64,000 nucleotides of DNA, taken from Colletotrichum lupini (Eukaryota > Ascomycota > Sordariomycetes > Glomerellales > Glomerellaceae). Positions within the stretch are counted from its first letter, which is position 1. Every line of letters starts with the position of its first letter. Location: contig NC_064679.1 in assembly GCF_023278565.1 (NCBI RefSeq), positions 4,340,001-4,404,000 of the forward strand, read 5' to 3'. Shown piece after piece: positions 35,976 to 49,991 of the stretch. A program made the translations under genes and the position numbers. Under the pieces are notes generated by a model. It searched no databases. It was given only the letters and a program-made list of their open reading frames with translations, and had not been told where the DNA came from.

Positions 35976-36780
35976 GCGCCGGCGCAGCAGAGTCCATCGC
36001 CGTCGTGACGCCAGGCGAAGCCATAAAGACGAAAATGATCCACGCCGCCGCCACCCCCTCCTCTTCCTCTTCCTCGTCCGCAAAAAACCGCTTCGCGAAC
36101 CGCGGCCTCATCGGCGCCGTCAGGATCCTGCTCCGCGAAGAAGGCATCCGAGGCCTATGGAGCGGCCTCGCGCCCGTGCTCTGCAAACAAGGCACCAACA
36201 GCGCAGTCCGCTTCACGACCTTTGCTATGCTCCAGGAGCGCGTCGCGGCGCGGTGGCCTCAGCTCGAGGGCGGCGTCGGGAGTACCCTCGTCTTGGGCGG
36301 TGTGAGCGGTGTGTTTACGGTGTACGCGTCGATGCCGTTTGATAATATCAAGACGAGGATGCAGAGCGTGCAGAGTGCTGACGTGCGGTATACTGGTATG
36401 GTAGACTGCGCTGCGAGGATTCTGAGGAGTGATGGGGTTTTTGCGTTTTGGAGGGGTACGTCGCCTAGGTTGGTCCGGTTGACTGTAAGTTTGATGCCAT
36501 GTCTGGGAGTGATGGTGGGAGTGAATCTGGCTAATGTGGACATGTACAGCTTTCGAGCGGCATCACGTTCACGGTCTATGATCAAGTGGTGCGTCTGATG
36601 AAGTCGGCGCAGACAGACCGCAAAGCCAGCGACCTGCAGCGCCTGTAAAGAAGGCCAGGCCGTCGCGAAAACATGGATGGCGGAAATCTTTCTTTTTGTT
36701 CTTTTCTTTTTCCTTTAAATTCTGGTAAGTGATAGTTGATGCATAAGTGAACTGGCTTTCTGCTGGCTTTATTTTTGTTG

Positions 36781-39700
36781 CTATTCATCTATCGCGCCGA
36801 CTCTGACGCTCAACGGTTCTATAGAAGACATGGTCTGGAAGACCTGCGGGTCAATGGCAAAGGCCTCGGGGCCGAGGGTGTCGACAAAAGGGAAGTTGTA
36901 TATCTGCTCTGGGGAGCTGGTGGCCTCCGGGCCGGGCGGCACGGACGTCGGGGGCATGTTGTTCTCGGCGCCGGCGCCGTGGCGGCTCTGTTGCGGGATG
37001 CCGTAGGTTGCCATGGGCGGCGTTGCGGCCGTCTTGGGGAGGCCGAGGGCGCCGATGTCGATGCCTAGGCCGACGAGCTCGCGGGTGATGAGGTTGAGGG
37101 CGCTGCTGATGACTAGGGGGCGGGGTGTGGTCAGTCAGAGTTGAGGGCTCAAAGTTGGATCCTGTTCCCCTTCGGCTGGAATATGTCGAAGTGGGATGAG
37201 GGAACGCCTCAAAGCCTTAACTCACCTGGGTTGATGCGCTTCACGGACGCCAGGATACGGACGCAGTACTCCAGTCTCCGCAGCGCTTGCGTGTCCTCGA
37301 CGCTGGACTGCACCTGGAGCAGGAAGATGGACGCGGCAATGTACACGCTATACGAAAGGGAGAGCACGCAGTGGCTGATGCCGAAGGAGCGGCAGAAGAG
37401 GTCAAAGATGGCGATGATTCCCGTCGCCGAAGTCACGCACTCGCCGAGGTACCGCTGCACCGGCTGCAGGTTATCGCCTACTCTTCCGCGCTGAGACAGC
37501 ATGGGACGGTAGAGGAGGATCTTGAAGGTGCGGTAGAGGACGCTAAGGGGAGGGTGCAAATGTCAGTATCTTTCGCTTCAAAGGGGGACGACGGGACGTA
37601 CTTCAACGTGATGATGTGCGACGGCGGCGCCAGGGCTGGGAGAGCCGTGGGTTCGATCTTTAGGTGTGGAGGCAGCTCATCCCACCACTGACGCAGGGCG
37701 ACTTCTTGCTTGGCGAGACAGTCCTGCATCTCGGCCTGGCTGTTGGGCCGCACGGGGTCGTACATGTGGACGAGGATCTCGTTAAAGGTTATCGAGAGAC
37801 GGCACATTTGCATGAAGCACGAGGTGGAGTGCGCCGCCGCGGGGGGATACTTCCAGCCGCCTTCCGGTACGACGCCAAAGGGCGTCCACGACTCGTTCTC
37901 GGCCGAGTCGTCAACTATCATCTCGCCAGTCAGCACACTCCCTTCTGCAGAAAGCACCAACAGAGAAAAACATACACATAATCTGCGGCGGCGACACAGA
38001 CGTCTGCTGCAACGAAGGCGAGCGCCCGAGGTACAGACTAATCATCTTGTCCCAGAAATAGCAACTCCAAAACAGGCGGTGGCGGATCTCGACATCTTCG
38101 TCCGCGAGCTGGACGGAACCGGGGTACCGCTGCCCGTCGACGCAGATGCCGAGGTGGTCGATGATGCGGAACGCGAGGCCGCTGTACGTCCAGGCCTGGG
38201 CGCTGTTGCCCACGCTGCACTCCTGCGCGCTGAGGAGCAGGAGTGTCTGGACGGTGGGGATGGAGCAGACGCCCTGGCTGAGCTCCTCGAAGACCATGCT
38301 GCGCGCGTGCTTGCCGAAGAGGGCGCCGCCGTCGTAGAACTCCTCGAGCCTGTCTTTTGTGGCCGGGTCGCTTCGGCCCCAGCGGATGGAGTGGGAGAGA
38401 ACTGCGTTCATGAGGGTGTGGGAGTAGTATGGTCCTAATGTCTGCATGTCACCTGGTAGAGATGTTCAGTTTGGAAATGCCAGGAGAAGAGTCAGGGGTT
38501 GTCCTCACGAGTAAAGGCAGGTCTGTAGATGAAGTTGAAGAGAGGTTGGATCCAGCACCAGTGAACATTCAGCAGATATTGGAACGGTTCCTAGGTAAGG
38601 ATCAGATCAGCTCACACGCCACTTTTCCGCGGGTAGTTGACCGGAGGTTGGAGGAGGAAGAGCATACCGGTATATCGGACATGTTCTCGAGCGCCCTCTG
38701 CTGCCAGGCGTTGGCTACAAGCCTCTCACGCCTTTGCATGGCCTGGTCAGATGTCGACTGCTGGTCCCTCGAGCCAGACGGCCTATCACTCGGCAGCTGG
38801 AAGAAGCTCGTGGAGCCATGATACGTAATGGCGCCCTTGTCGTCGACCTTGAGGCCCTTGAAGCTCTCGCTCACAGACTCTTCATCCTGCGACTCAAAGT
38901 GGTGAGGGTCCGTCATGGGCGACTGGCCCGCTGACGGCCCGATGCTAGGCGATGATGTCCGGGAGGGTTCTGAGGGTCCTGCTCCCGCTCCCGCTCCGGA
39001 TGGTGCGTGAGCTCTCGCGGCGGCAAGCTGTGCTTCTAGTTCCTTTATGCGATGCTCCAGCCGTGATGTGTATGACAACGTTGGGTTACTTTTTCATCCG
39101 ACATGGTCAGTATATTCCACAAGAGTCGCCGGGATGTAGGGGGAACATGAGGGATCCCAGGCTGCAGGTGAGATCGGGGGCTTAGCAAAGGGGAAAACTC
39201 ACAGTTTATAGACGCACTCATCCGCGCGGGCAGCACACCGATTACACGTCGGCTGCTCTCCGCCACATTTTACCTGCCGTCAATCCCGGGTCAGCATCAA
39301 CTCAGGCCGTCATGCTCCGATCCGTTCGCGCCGCCGCCGTGCCGGAAGTTGTGCATGATGTCCGTCGCCCGGATTCGCTCTTCCCCCCGCCCTTCCGTGC
39401 CGTGATGCCGTCGTCCCACACCCATTCGCCCCCAACCCCGTCCTCTTGGGAGTCGATCCCCCCGGCCATGTCGTGTATCCCAAGCCTTGGTTACCTCAGG
39501 CAGGATCATCAAACATTGCCTGAGCCTCCGCTACCCTCCGCGGATCCGAGTGGTGGGCAGGGGTACGGGTTGTGGCGCGGAATGCGGGAAATGAGGCGCA
39601 CCACGGCGGAGGGGTGGTGGTGGTGCGGCGTGCCGAAAGAGAGACAGACAAGGTGGGGGATAAGAGAAAGGACTCAAAAGAGCGCGCAAGAAGAATACAG

Positions 39701-39797
39701 AAACACAAAGAGAAGAAAGCGGAATGAAACGTACCTTGCGACGACGACATGGTTCGCACGAAAAGGCGCTCTTCTTGATGGCCCTCGTGGAGGACAT
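36781..39797 (-). CDS. Zn2Cys6 fungal transcription factor
   Basis: Eight exons on the minus strand (39797-39735, 39273-39203, 39088-38668, 38590-38509, 38452-37976, 37914-37602, 37542-37226, 37112-36781) join in frame to 691 residues. The zinc cluster C-x2-C-x6-C-x6-C-x2-C-x6-C spans residues 14-41 and is split by a 461-base first intron. A short coiled coil (YTSRLEHRIKELEAQL) follows as the usual dimerisation element. The fungal-specific transcription factor middle domain starts near WCWIQPLFNFIYRPAF and contains RHRLFWSCYFWDKMISLYLGR and FDDSAENESWTPFG. The introns other than the first are about 56-114 bases; some acceptor choices are inferred from frame and branch sites. The target genes are unknown. 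The start lies about 100 bases from a large transposon edge, which could affect its promoter. Confidence 0.85.
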
Positions 39798-39902
39798 GGT
39801 GATGTTCCATGGGCTAATTTTCTGCCTTGCCCTCTCTGCTGTTTGCGCCTGGTCTGAGGTGGTTCCCTCCCCGAAGTTAATGCGGGACGGAAGAAAGTTG
39901 AA

Positions 39903-39959
39903 GGGCGAGGATATTCTGCCAGCAGCTCCCGCTATTCTGCCACTAAGTGTAGCTACGGC
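39903..39959 (+). repeat. Left 57-bp TIR
   Basis: This repeat contains two direct copies of TATTCTGCCA, 21 bases apart start to start, which resembles a repeated transposase-binding motif. It pairs with 50084-50140. Confidence 0.88.
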
Positions 39960-42327
39960 CGCCACACGACTACCGGTCTTAGGCATATACGTAAGCTAGG
40001 CTCTATATAGTTAGTATTTAAATAAATTAGACTAATTAAAGGCCGTTAATTAACTTATAATTAATTAAATTATTTTAGTAAAAAGTATAGTAATTAACGA
40101 ATTAGCCTAATTCGACGTAATTAACGAAGTGGCCTAATTAATTATTAATTACTCCGTATAGCCTATAGCCCGTAATTTAATAACTTCCTCTACTTTAGCC
40201 TTATACTCTACTTTAGCCTCGTACTTATTAACAAGTCTATTTATCTTACTTTTTATTATAAAATTAATATTATAAATATAATCCTCGTTAACTAAATCTT
40301 ATAATATATTTAATTATATAAGATTACTAATTAATTAAAATTATAACTTTATAAGTATTAATAGCCGAAGAGCTTTTATAAAATTAATTATATTATTATT
40401 AATTATATTAATTACTTCATTAATAATAGCCCGCTAGTATTTTTATTATATTTTTATACTAAGCTCGTACGTATTAAAATTATATATAATCTCGAGGCCT
40501 TATTAAGTAAAAGTAGTTTTATTTAGTACTAAAAGTATTATTGATAATAACAGTGCTAATATAAGTACTACTTTTGCGCGTTTAGTAATTTCCTTATATT
40601 CGAACGTAGAGGGCTTTTATTTAGAAGAGGTACTTTAATTAACGGCTAGCTTTTTTAATTTACTTATTATAATTATTATAATACTTATTATAGAGCTCTA
40701 TAAATAACCCTTACCTCGGACTTATAGAGGATTAAGTAGGGGGATAAAAGTATTATTATTAATAATAAGCTTTAAGCGTTACTAGAACTAGTATAAATAG
40801 ATCTTTTTTAGTAGTATTAAGGTATTATCCTTAATATATTACTAAAAAACGTAATAATAAAGTAGCTTATAAATAGTTTAAATTAAGTAATATACGTACT
40901 CTTTTAATAGCTTTTTTAATAAACTTAAATTTAGCTATTTACTTAGCGTACTAAGTTCTTATAAGAGTTATTTAAGGGTATTATAATATATATATAAACG
41001 TACCTTTTTTTGAAATAATCCCGTAATAATATTTAATATTTTAGCCTAGTGACGGGTTTAGTAAGCGCTAATTATAGCCGCTTAATTTATTTAAAAAATA
41101 ACTAAGTTATTAAATATAGTTTTAAGGTTACTCGTATAGTAGTAAACTCGTATTTTAATACTCGTATATAAGGATTTAATAATTAACGTAGTTAGGTAAC
41201 CGAAGTACTTAATTTAGTTAACTTAAATAAGTACGATTTTTTATATTATAGCTTAAGCTAGGTATTAATAACGTAATTAATTATTACCGTAGGATACTTA
41301 GTAATTTAAAATTTAAATAATTAGTCGTAGTATATAATTATTAATTAGTTATAGAGGAGATTATTTTAATTTATAAGGAATTGTTAAAAGTAAGGGTTAT
41401 ATATAATTATACTAATTTTATTTTTTATAGCCGGGCCGAAGTAATACTAAGTCTAGGTTAATACGTTAAAGTTAACGTATTAGTAATAGAGTACGTATAG
41501 TACTATTTTAAATTAAGTATTATTATTAAGGGTATTAAGTAGAGTAATCTTACGATTTATATACGTAATTTATAAAAAGGGAATTTCGTAAGCCCGGAGT
41601 AATACTAATAGCTAGTTAATAGTTTAATTATAGTTAGCTTTTTTTTTACTAAATAAAAAATAGCTCGTAACTTAGAAAGTATAATTATTATTAGTTACTC
41701 CGTAAATATTAAATAATAGTATATTAAATTAGTTAGTTTTGTATATAGAATTTATTAATAGAATATTTAGATATTATTAAAGTAGGGAAATTATAGTAAT
41801 AGGTACGATAAATAAGTTTATAATATAGCCTATATTATTATATTAGAAGCGGTACTAGTACTTTATTGAATTACGTAATTAATTAAATAACTACTTAATA
41901 AGGGTCCTACTACTTAATTTATTATAGTAGTAAGTAACTAATATATTAAGTATATTACGGGCGATAATATTATTATAATTGCTACTTTTTAATTATAAGC
42001 TTAAAAGGATTTAAATAGGTCGAATACCCTTATTTTATTAATTAACGATTTAGTCCTTCTTATTACGTAGTAGCGCGCGGTAGTAATATATAAAAGCGTT
42101 AGTATTATTGAATAGGTAGTTATAGTAGTTATAGAAGTTATTAACGACAGGATAAAAGAGCTAATTACCGTTTAAAAAGTTAGTAATAATTTATTAATAA
42201 TAGTTTATAAATAAGGTTAAAGATTTATAATACTTATTTAAGTAGGTTAACTTTACGAGGTATTACTATTTTTAATTATAATACGGGCTATAAGTATAAT
42301 AATAAGTAATAGTAATTAGTACCTTAG

Positions 42328-42867
42328 TATTATAACCTAATATATATAACTAAGACTAGGGCCCGCCCCGCAGGCTTATAGTAGCTATAATATACTATAT
42401 ATATAAAAGTACGGGAATATAAAATAACTCCTATAGAATAAAAAAACTATAAATAAGTTATATATAAATAAGAAGTAGTAATTACGTAATAAAGTAATTA
42501 TTATAATTACTCTAAGTAATCGCTTATTAGTATTTACTAAGCGATTACTTAACGAATAAAAATAATTATTAATAAAAGATATATTTATAAGCGAACTTAT
42601 ATATAATATAAACTTAAGCTAAGCTTAAGGATAGACTTCTTATAGCTTTTTTAATAATTAACTTAGTATTAAATCTTATAATCGCTTTTAACTATTTTTA
42701 TTAAGAACTTTTTTTAATAAAATTATAATTAATTACTAAAGCCTTATTTATTTTATAACTTATAAATATAGCTTTAGGGAAGCTATTTATAACTATAATA
42801 TTATTTACTTAATATTCATAGCCTTAACTTTTATTAATATACTTATTATAACTAGCTAGTCATAATA
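42328..42867 (+). repeat. 5' LTR (540 bp) of chromovirus
   Basis: It begins TATTATAAC, a RIP-altered TGTTACGAC, and ends CATAATA, which was probably CGTAACA. It keeps the GC-rich island ACTAGGGCCCGCCCCGCAGG near its start. It aligns over its full length to 49176-49715. Confidence 0.93.
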
Positions 42868-45800
42868 CTTCAATTACTCTTATTTAATAAGTTTATTTTA
42901 TAAAAAACTAACTAAATAGTACGAATATATTAACTATTAATAATAATAATATAGCGTAGCTTATTAAAATAGTTATACTTACTATTTAATAATTATATAA
43001 TATAATACTTAAATTTAAAAATAAAAATAAGTAGTTTTATATTTAGTTTATAATACCCCGACCTCCCTTAGTACTTAGAGCTAAGTACCCTAAACTAGAA
43101 CTTTATAATAGGTCCCCGGATACTCTCTAAGGATTCTTTATTTAAACTAGGGCTTACTTACGCTATTATAAACCTCTTTTATTATTAAAACTAATAAAGT
43201 TTATTACGTAGCTTTATTTTTTAAAAAGAATACCCTTACTTAGTTCGAACCCTTTATAAAAAACTATTTTAAAAACGAATATAATATTTAAAATAAAAAT
43301 ACTAAGAAGATCTTTAATAATTATAATAAGTTTAAAAAAAGACTTAAAAAAACCTTTAGTAACTTTAATAAAAAACGAATTACTAAATAAAAGTTTATAA
43401 CTTTTATATAAAAGGGATTAGTTAGTAAGTATATATTTAAATTTAAATAAATTATTTCTAAGCTTAATTAGGGTAATAAAATACTTATAATAACCTTCTA
43501 TTACGGCTTAAAAAAAGAAGTTAAAAATAACTTCTCTTATTAAAACCGACCTAATAAACTTTATAATTATATTAATATAATAATTAAAATTAATAATTAA
43601 CTTTATAAACAACGCTTCGAATATAAAAAATAAAACGCCTAAAATAACCGATCTAAGCTTAATAATAAACGTAAATATAAACTAACGATTACTATAACTA
43701 GGTACTATAACGGACTAATAGACCTTAATATTATTAAAAAAAAATAACCTTAATAAAAAAAGGACTTTAAATATTATAATTATAATAAGCTAGGATATAT
43801 AGCTAAAAACTATTAATAACCTAAGCGTATTTAATATTAACCTATTTTAAAAAAGCGAGCTAATATTATAAATAAGGAAGTTCCCTATGAATAACTCTTA
43901 TAAATAGTTTATTATAATAATAACTACCTTACTTACTAAAATAATAAGGAATAAATAAAATAGTACCCTAAATAACCTAAAAATAATAAACAATCTACTT
44001 TATTACTTATTAAAACCCTAGTAATAGTAAAAAAGAAAAAAGAGATACTTACTTATCGACCTTATATTTTTAAAAGAAATAATATTAAATACTTTATTAT
44101 ACTTTTTTAGATTTATAAAAATATAAAAAAAAGGGTAAAACGGACCCTATTATAAAGAATACTCTTAACTTTTTTAAAAAACGAATTAAATGAAGACTCC
44201 TAGCTAATATAAAAAAGTAGCTCCTTAAGCTTAAAAAAAGAGGACCTAATATAAAAGAAATTATAAATAGCCTCGTATATATAATATAATAGAATAAAAT
44301 AAATTAAAAATAACTTATTAAGTTTTAAAATAAGCTCGATTTAAATAAAACACTAACTAAGTTTATTTATATAATATAACGAGTAAATATTAATAAGAAA
44401 TTTATTTATAAAGTTAAAAAATAGCTTAAGGACCTTATATATAAAGATAAGATCGAAGTACTTAAGAGACCGACTCTTAACTTTAAAATTATTAATAAAA
44501 GAAAAATCGATTTTAAAATTAAAAAAAAAGATATTAAAATAGGAACTAATTCTTTTTATTTTAATAAAATAGAATTATTTTATAATTTAAATAAACCTCG
44601 TAACGTTACTTAATAACGTACTTAAATAGAAATTAATTATAAAATACTATTTAATATTAACGATATTAGTTTCAAAAAGGACGACGATAACCTATAATAT
44701 AAATATATTTATTTATTTAAAAATAACTAAGTTATTTAGTTTTATAAAACTAGAGAACGTAAAAAGGTTATAATAACCCCTTATATAAATAAGGATTACT
44801 TTTTATTTAACTTTAAGGACCCTTTTTATAAAGAATTATTTTAAATAGAATACTTAGATAATAAATACCTTTAGTATTTTATATTTAAATAAAATAGTCG
44901 TTTTTATTTATAAAGACATAATAATAAAATTATTAAGGATATTTATATAAAGGATTAACTACTTAATTAAATATTACTAAGCTTTAATAATAATAATAGA
45001 GCTATATTTAGTTTAGACCCTAACTCTTTTATAAAATATTTTAATAGCGAATATATAAAATAAGAAGATTATAAATACGATTAATATTAAATTTATTATA
45101 TTAAAAAGGCTAAGGCCTAGAGAGAGTATTAAGAGAAATATAAATAAAAAACCCGTTTGAAAAAAAAAATAATAAAAAACTAAAAAAGCTAATTATAAAA
45201 GAACGACGAGAAGCGAAAATAAAAAAGAAATTTTTATATATAATTATATAATATAATAATATATACTTACGAGTTAATTTTAATATTTATAAACGAAAAT
45301 TAAGTATTATTATTAATAGCGGCGTATAAAAAACCTATATTTTATTCACAATACTAAATAAACTTAATTTATTATAAGTATATAAAGATAAACTATATTA
45401 ATTATAAATAATAAAAAGAGAACGAGTTAATTATAATTATAAATATATTAATTAAGAAACTATATACCTCTCGATATATATTAATAATTAATAAAAGTAA
45501 TTATAATATAATATTATAAAAATCGGAAATATCAACGTTATTTTAAAACTCTTATAGTTATAAGAATATAACTTATAAATAAATTAAATTACTAACTAGA
45601 TCCTCTAAGAAAATTCAGTTACTAAATAACTTAAAAAAAAAAAAAGTTTAAACAGATTTTTAAAAACTACTAAAGAACGAGAATAAATACGATATATAGC
45701 TTTTATTAAAATAATAAAAAGCTCTAAGAAGCTTATAACTAATACTAACGATTAAGGATCGTAATAATTTTAAATTATATCTAAAAAATACTAAATATAT

Positions 45801-48800
45801 ATAAAACCATTTATAAAACTTAAAGAAATAGGATTATTAAAATATAATGATTAAAATATAAAAATCGAATTTAAAAAAGGAATATAACCTAGGTTCTATT
45901 TAATATGTTTAATAAATTAAAAAGAATAAGAGTATTTTAATAAATATATCGATAAGAAACTCGAAAAGGGATATATTTAACTATCGAATTCTCTTACCAA
46001 ATTCCCCTTATTCTTTATATTAAAAAAGGATAAAAGATTAAGACTTATTATTAATTATAAAAGACTTAACGAAATTATAAAGAAGCATTACTACTCCTTA
46101 CTATTTATTACTAAGCTTAAAGATCTATTTTATAAAGCTAACTAGTTTATTATTATAAAGTTTAAAAAAATATTTAACTAAATTTAAATTAAAAAAAGAG
46201 ATAAGTAAAAAATAATATTCCGAACTTATAGAGGACTTTTTAAATACCTCGTTATACCCTTTAAACTTACTAATACTTTAATAACTTTTTAAATAATAAT
46301 TAATTACGTACTCTAAGAGTACGTTAATATTTTTATTATTATTTATATTAATAATATTCTTATTTTCTCCTTTAACTTTAAAACGTATAAAAATATATTT
46401 ATATAGTATTTTAAAAGTTCTAAGACGCTAAGCTGTATACCGAACCCTTTAAATACGAGTTCTATATATAAAAAATAGACTTCTTTAAATATACTATTAT
46501 ATTAAAATAAATTTATATATAAATAGTAAAAATAAAAGTAATTAGGGACTAGCTTATACTATAAAACGTTAAGGACGTATAAAGATTCTTAGGATTCGTT
46601 AGTTTTTATTAATAATTTTTTAAAAATTATATTAATATAATTAAACTTCTTAATAACTTAATATAAAAAAATACCCTATTTATTTAGGATCCTAAATATA
46701 AAAAAGTATTTATTAAAATTAAGAATGTAGTTATTTTTAAACTAGTTATTATAATCTTAGACCCTTAAAAACTTTTTAAACTTAAGACTAACGTTTTAAA
46801 TTTCGCTATAAGAGCGGTCCTAAGATAACGAGATAAATAAAAAAAAGCTTTATTTATATTTTTTTTATTTTAAAATATTTATAAAATAGAATTAAATTAG
46901 TAAATTTATAATAAAGAACTAATAGTAATTATTAAAGTATTTTAAAAATAAAAACTATAGTTATTTAGAACTAAGTACGAAGTTATAGTTTATATAAATT
47001 ATAAAAACCTCGTAAACTTTATAATAAATAAGAATTTAAATAAATAATAAATTAAATAGAGCGAATTCCTATTTAAGTATAACTTCTAAATTATTTATTA
47101 AAAAGGTTTAGAAAATAGTAAAGTAGACGCTCTTAATAAAAGACTTAATTATAAAATTACGGTTTTTAAAGAAATATAAGTTATTTTTAAATAAAAAAGG
47201 ACGGTAGTCTCGTATTAATTACGAAACTTTTTATAATAGCTAAAAAGATTAATACTAGCCTAATTAGGAAAATAACCCCTAAGCTTATTATAGAAATTTA
47301 TAATATACTAATATATAGTTATTAAGGAATTATTAAAACGTAAAAACGGATTCGTTAGTATTATAATAAATCCGCTATACGTACTAAAATTACGGAAATA
47401 ATTAAGGACTACGTAACTTATAAAAAAAAGAAAAATAGCCTATATAAGCCTTATAGCGAGCTATAACTATTATAATTACTAATAAAAATATAATAATTAA
47501 TTATATAAGACTTTATTATTAAACTATTAAAGTTTAGAAAACTATTTATTAAAATATAATATATTAATATCCTAGTTATAATTAATCGATTTACTAAGTT
47601 CGCATACTTTATTCCCTATAAAGAATTAAGTACTATAAAAGACCTATTATATATATTTATTAAAGTTATATTTTCGAATTATAATTTACTAAAAGAAATT
47701 ATTTTTAATAAAAATAAGCTATTTATTTTAAAGTTTTAGAAATCCTTAATTTCGTAACTTAGTATAAATTATAAACTATTAATATTATTTTATTCGCAAA
47801 CCAATAAATAAATAAAAAAGATTAATTAAATCCTCGAGATATACTTTTATTATTATATAAACTATAATTAAGATAATTAAATAGTACTTTTATTAATAGC
47901 CTAGTTCGTATATAATAGTATAGTTAATAAAAATATAAAAAAGTCTCCGTTTTATTTTAACTACGGATTTTAGTTAATAGTATATAAAGAAGTATAATAA
48001 GGACTATAAGCTATAAAAGCTATAATAAACGTAAGTAAACTTAAGGAAATTTATAAATAAGCCTTATTAAACCTCGAGTTTATATAAAAAAGAACGTAAA
48101 TAGATTAAAAATTAAAGGACTATTTTTAAAAGAGGGGAATAGTACCTATTTTTTTTTATTATAATATTAAAATAAAACGACTAAGTAATAAATCAGATTA
48201 TAAAAAACTTAGACTTTTTAAAATTATTAAAAAAGTCTTATTAATTAATTACGAATTAAGATTATTAAATACGATATAATACTATCCTATTTTTTATATC
48301 TTATTACTTAAACTTATATTAAGAGGTTTATATATAAAAGATTATATTATTATTAAACTAAACTAACTAGAGTACGAAGTTAAACGAATTATTAATTATA
48401 GAGTTAAGAATAAAATACGGGAATTCTTAATTAAATAGAAAAACTATAAATACGAAGAAAATATATAAGAACTTATTATAAATTTTTAAAACTCTTAGGA
48501 ATCCTTTTTAAAATACTAAAGTTAAAATTAAAACTAGAATTCTTAGCTATTATAATATCTTAGTTAATTATTTTAAAAGTATTATTAAACTACGCCTTTT
48601 GCGTAGTAATTAACTTATCCTCGTTAATAATATTAAGAAAATTAAAAATTGCTTTTCCTTTTTTAATTACTAATTTTTTTTTTAAAAAACGATTTAATTT
48701 TAATAAAAACTAATCTATTTTAGTTTACGTATAACATAAGGCCTCTACCTATTTTTTTTTAAAAAAAAGCTCTTTTACTTCTTTTTTATATTTTAACCTA

Positions 48801-49175
48801 TCGGCTTTAAATAAAAAACGATCTATTATAAACATAATTAATATAAAAAATACTAATAAAAAAAGAAAGAAACTTACGATTATATATAGTATTAATAGTC
48901 GCGTTATAAGAATAATTACGACATATATACTTATAATACCTTAATTTACTCTCTAATATTTTATATTTTCGCCCTAATAAATAATAAAATAAGTAAAGTA
49001 TTTTAATCTTAAATCCTCGCTCTTTAATTTTAAGAATAAGCTTTAATTAATAATATATTAAAAATCTAATAAATATCTTAATATTTTTTAAAAAACTACT
49101 TAACGAGCCCTAACTTAAGCTATAATAACTTACTTATAGGTTTATAAAAATAAAACTTTTAAAAAAGAGACCTAA

Positions 49176-49715
49176 TATTACGACTTAATATATATAACTA
49201 AGACTAGGGCCCGCCCTATAGGCTTATAATAATTATAATATATTATATATATAAGAATATAAGAATATAAAATAACTTTTATAAAATAAAAAAACTATAA
49301 ATAAGTTATATATAAATAAAAAGTAGTAATTATATAATAAAGTAATTATTATAATTACTCTAAGTAATCGCTTATTAATATTTACTAAGTAATTATTTAA
49401 TAAATAAAAATAATGATTAATAAAAAAAATATTTATAAATAAACTTATATATAATATAAACTTAAGCCGGGCTTAAGGATAGACTTTTTATAGCTTTTTT
49501 AATAATTAACTTAGTATTAAATTTTATAATTACTTTTAATTATTTTTATTAAGAACTCTTTTTAATAAGATTATAATTAATTACTAAAGCCTTATTTATT
49601 TTATAACTTATAGATATAGCTTTAAAGAAGCTATTTATAACTACGATACTATTTACTTAGTACTCGTAGCCTTAACTTTTATTAATATATTTATTACGAC
49701 TAGCTAGCCGTAATA
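49176..49715 (+). repeat. 3' LTR (540 bp) of chromovirus
   Basis: This is the partner of 42328-42867, starting TATTACGAC and ending CGTAATA, followed by the CTTAG duplication. Confidence 0.93.
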
Positions 49716-49991
49716 CTTAGCAGAGGGCTTATATTAAATAATTTAAATTATAAAACTAGCTTTATAAGTAGCCTCGTTAAGTATTATTTTAGCCTTAAGT
49801 AGGCTAGAGAAGCGCTGGCTATAAAGTAAGTAGTTATACTCTACGTAACCGTAATTATTATAATTAATAATATATTAATAAATAAAAGAATTATTAACTT
49901 TACGATTATTCTTTTTTTATAGCATATTAACGTTAGGAATAGCTTTAATTAATAGCGGTAGCGACGGCGAGGTTAACGAAGTAGTAGTTAT

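Larger units (their letters stand above)
27897..36648 (+). pseudogene. Mitochondrial tricarboxylate carrier gene disrupted by copia insertion
   Basis: Exons 27897-27968, 28235-28552, 35981-36484 and 36550-36648 join, when the transposon and one duplication copy are removed, to an unbroken 330-residue SLC25 carrier, most like the citrate/tricarboxylate transporter of the inner mitochondrial membrane. The three carrier signatures are present: PAEYVKTR (repeat 1), TPGEAIKTK (repeat 2) and MPFDNIKTR (repeat 3). The insertion lies after codon 130, just before the second signature. GCGCC is duplicated at 28548-28552 and 35976-35980. The left half now reads on into the LTR and stops at 28612, giving at most one of three carrier repeats. 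The host exons show no other lesion and no RIP, so inactivation may be recent or strain-specific. Confidence 0.9.
42328..49715 (+). mobile_element. Ty3/gypsy chromovirus, full length, RIP-degraded
   Basis: This is a 7388-bp element with 540-bp LTRs and target duplication CTTAG (42323-42327 and 49716-49720), nested in the TIR transposon. The plus strand keeps faint gag text. Reverse transcriptase is at about 45965-46400 (LRLIINYKRLNEI, GLFKYLVIPF); the catalytic YxDD reads YINN through G-to-A changes. Integrase is at about 47560-47900 (NRFTKFAYFIPYKE). A C-terminal chromodomain is at about 48371-48495 (YEVKRIINYRVKNK, with the W codons now TAG). The RT-then-integrase order plus a chromodomain defines a chromovirus. 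There are stops throughout, so it is inactive. Confidence 0.93.

Noticed and set aside
39531..39986. Longer N-terminus for the Zn2Cys6 protein reaching 39986
   Set aside because: The extension would translate the transposon TIR (39903-39959); the same peptide appears from the other TIR near 50100, so it is repeat sequence, and the ATG at 39797 fits the zinc-cluster family.
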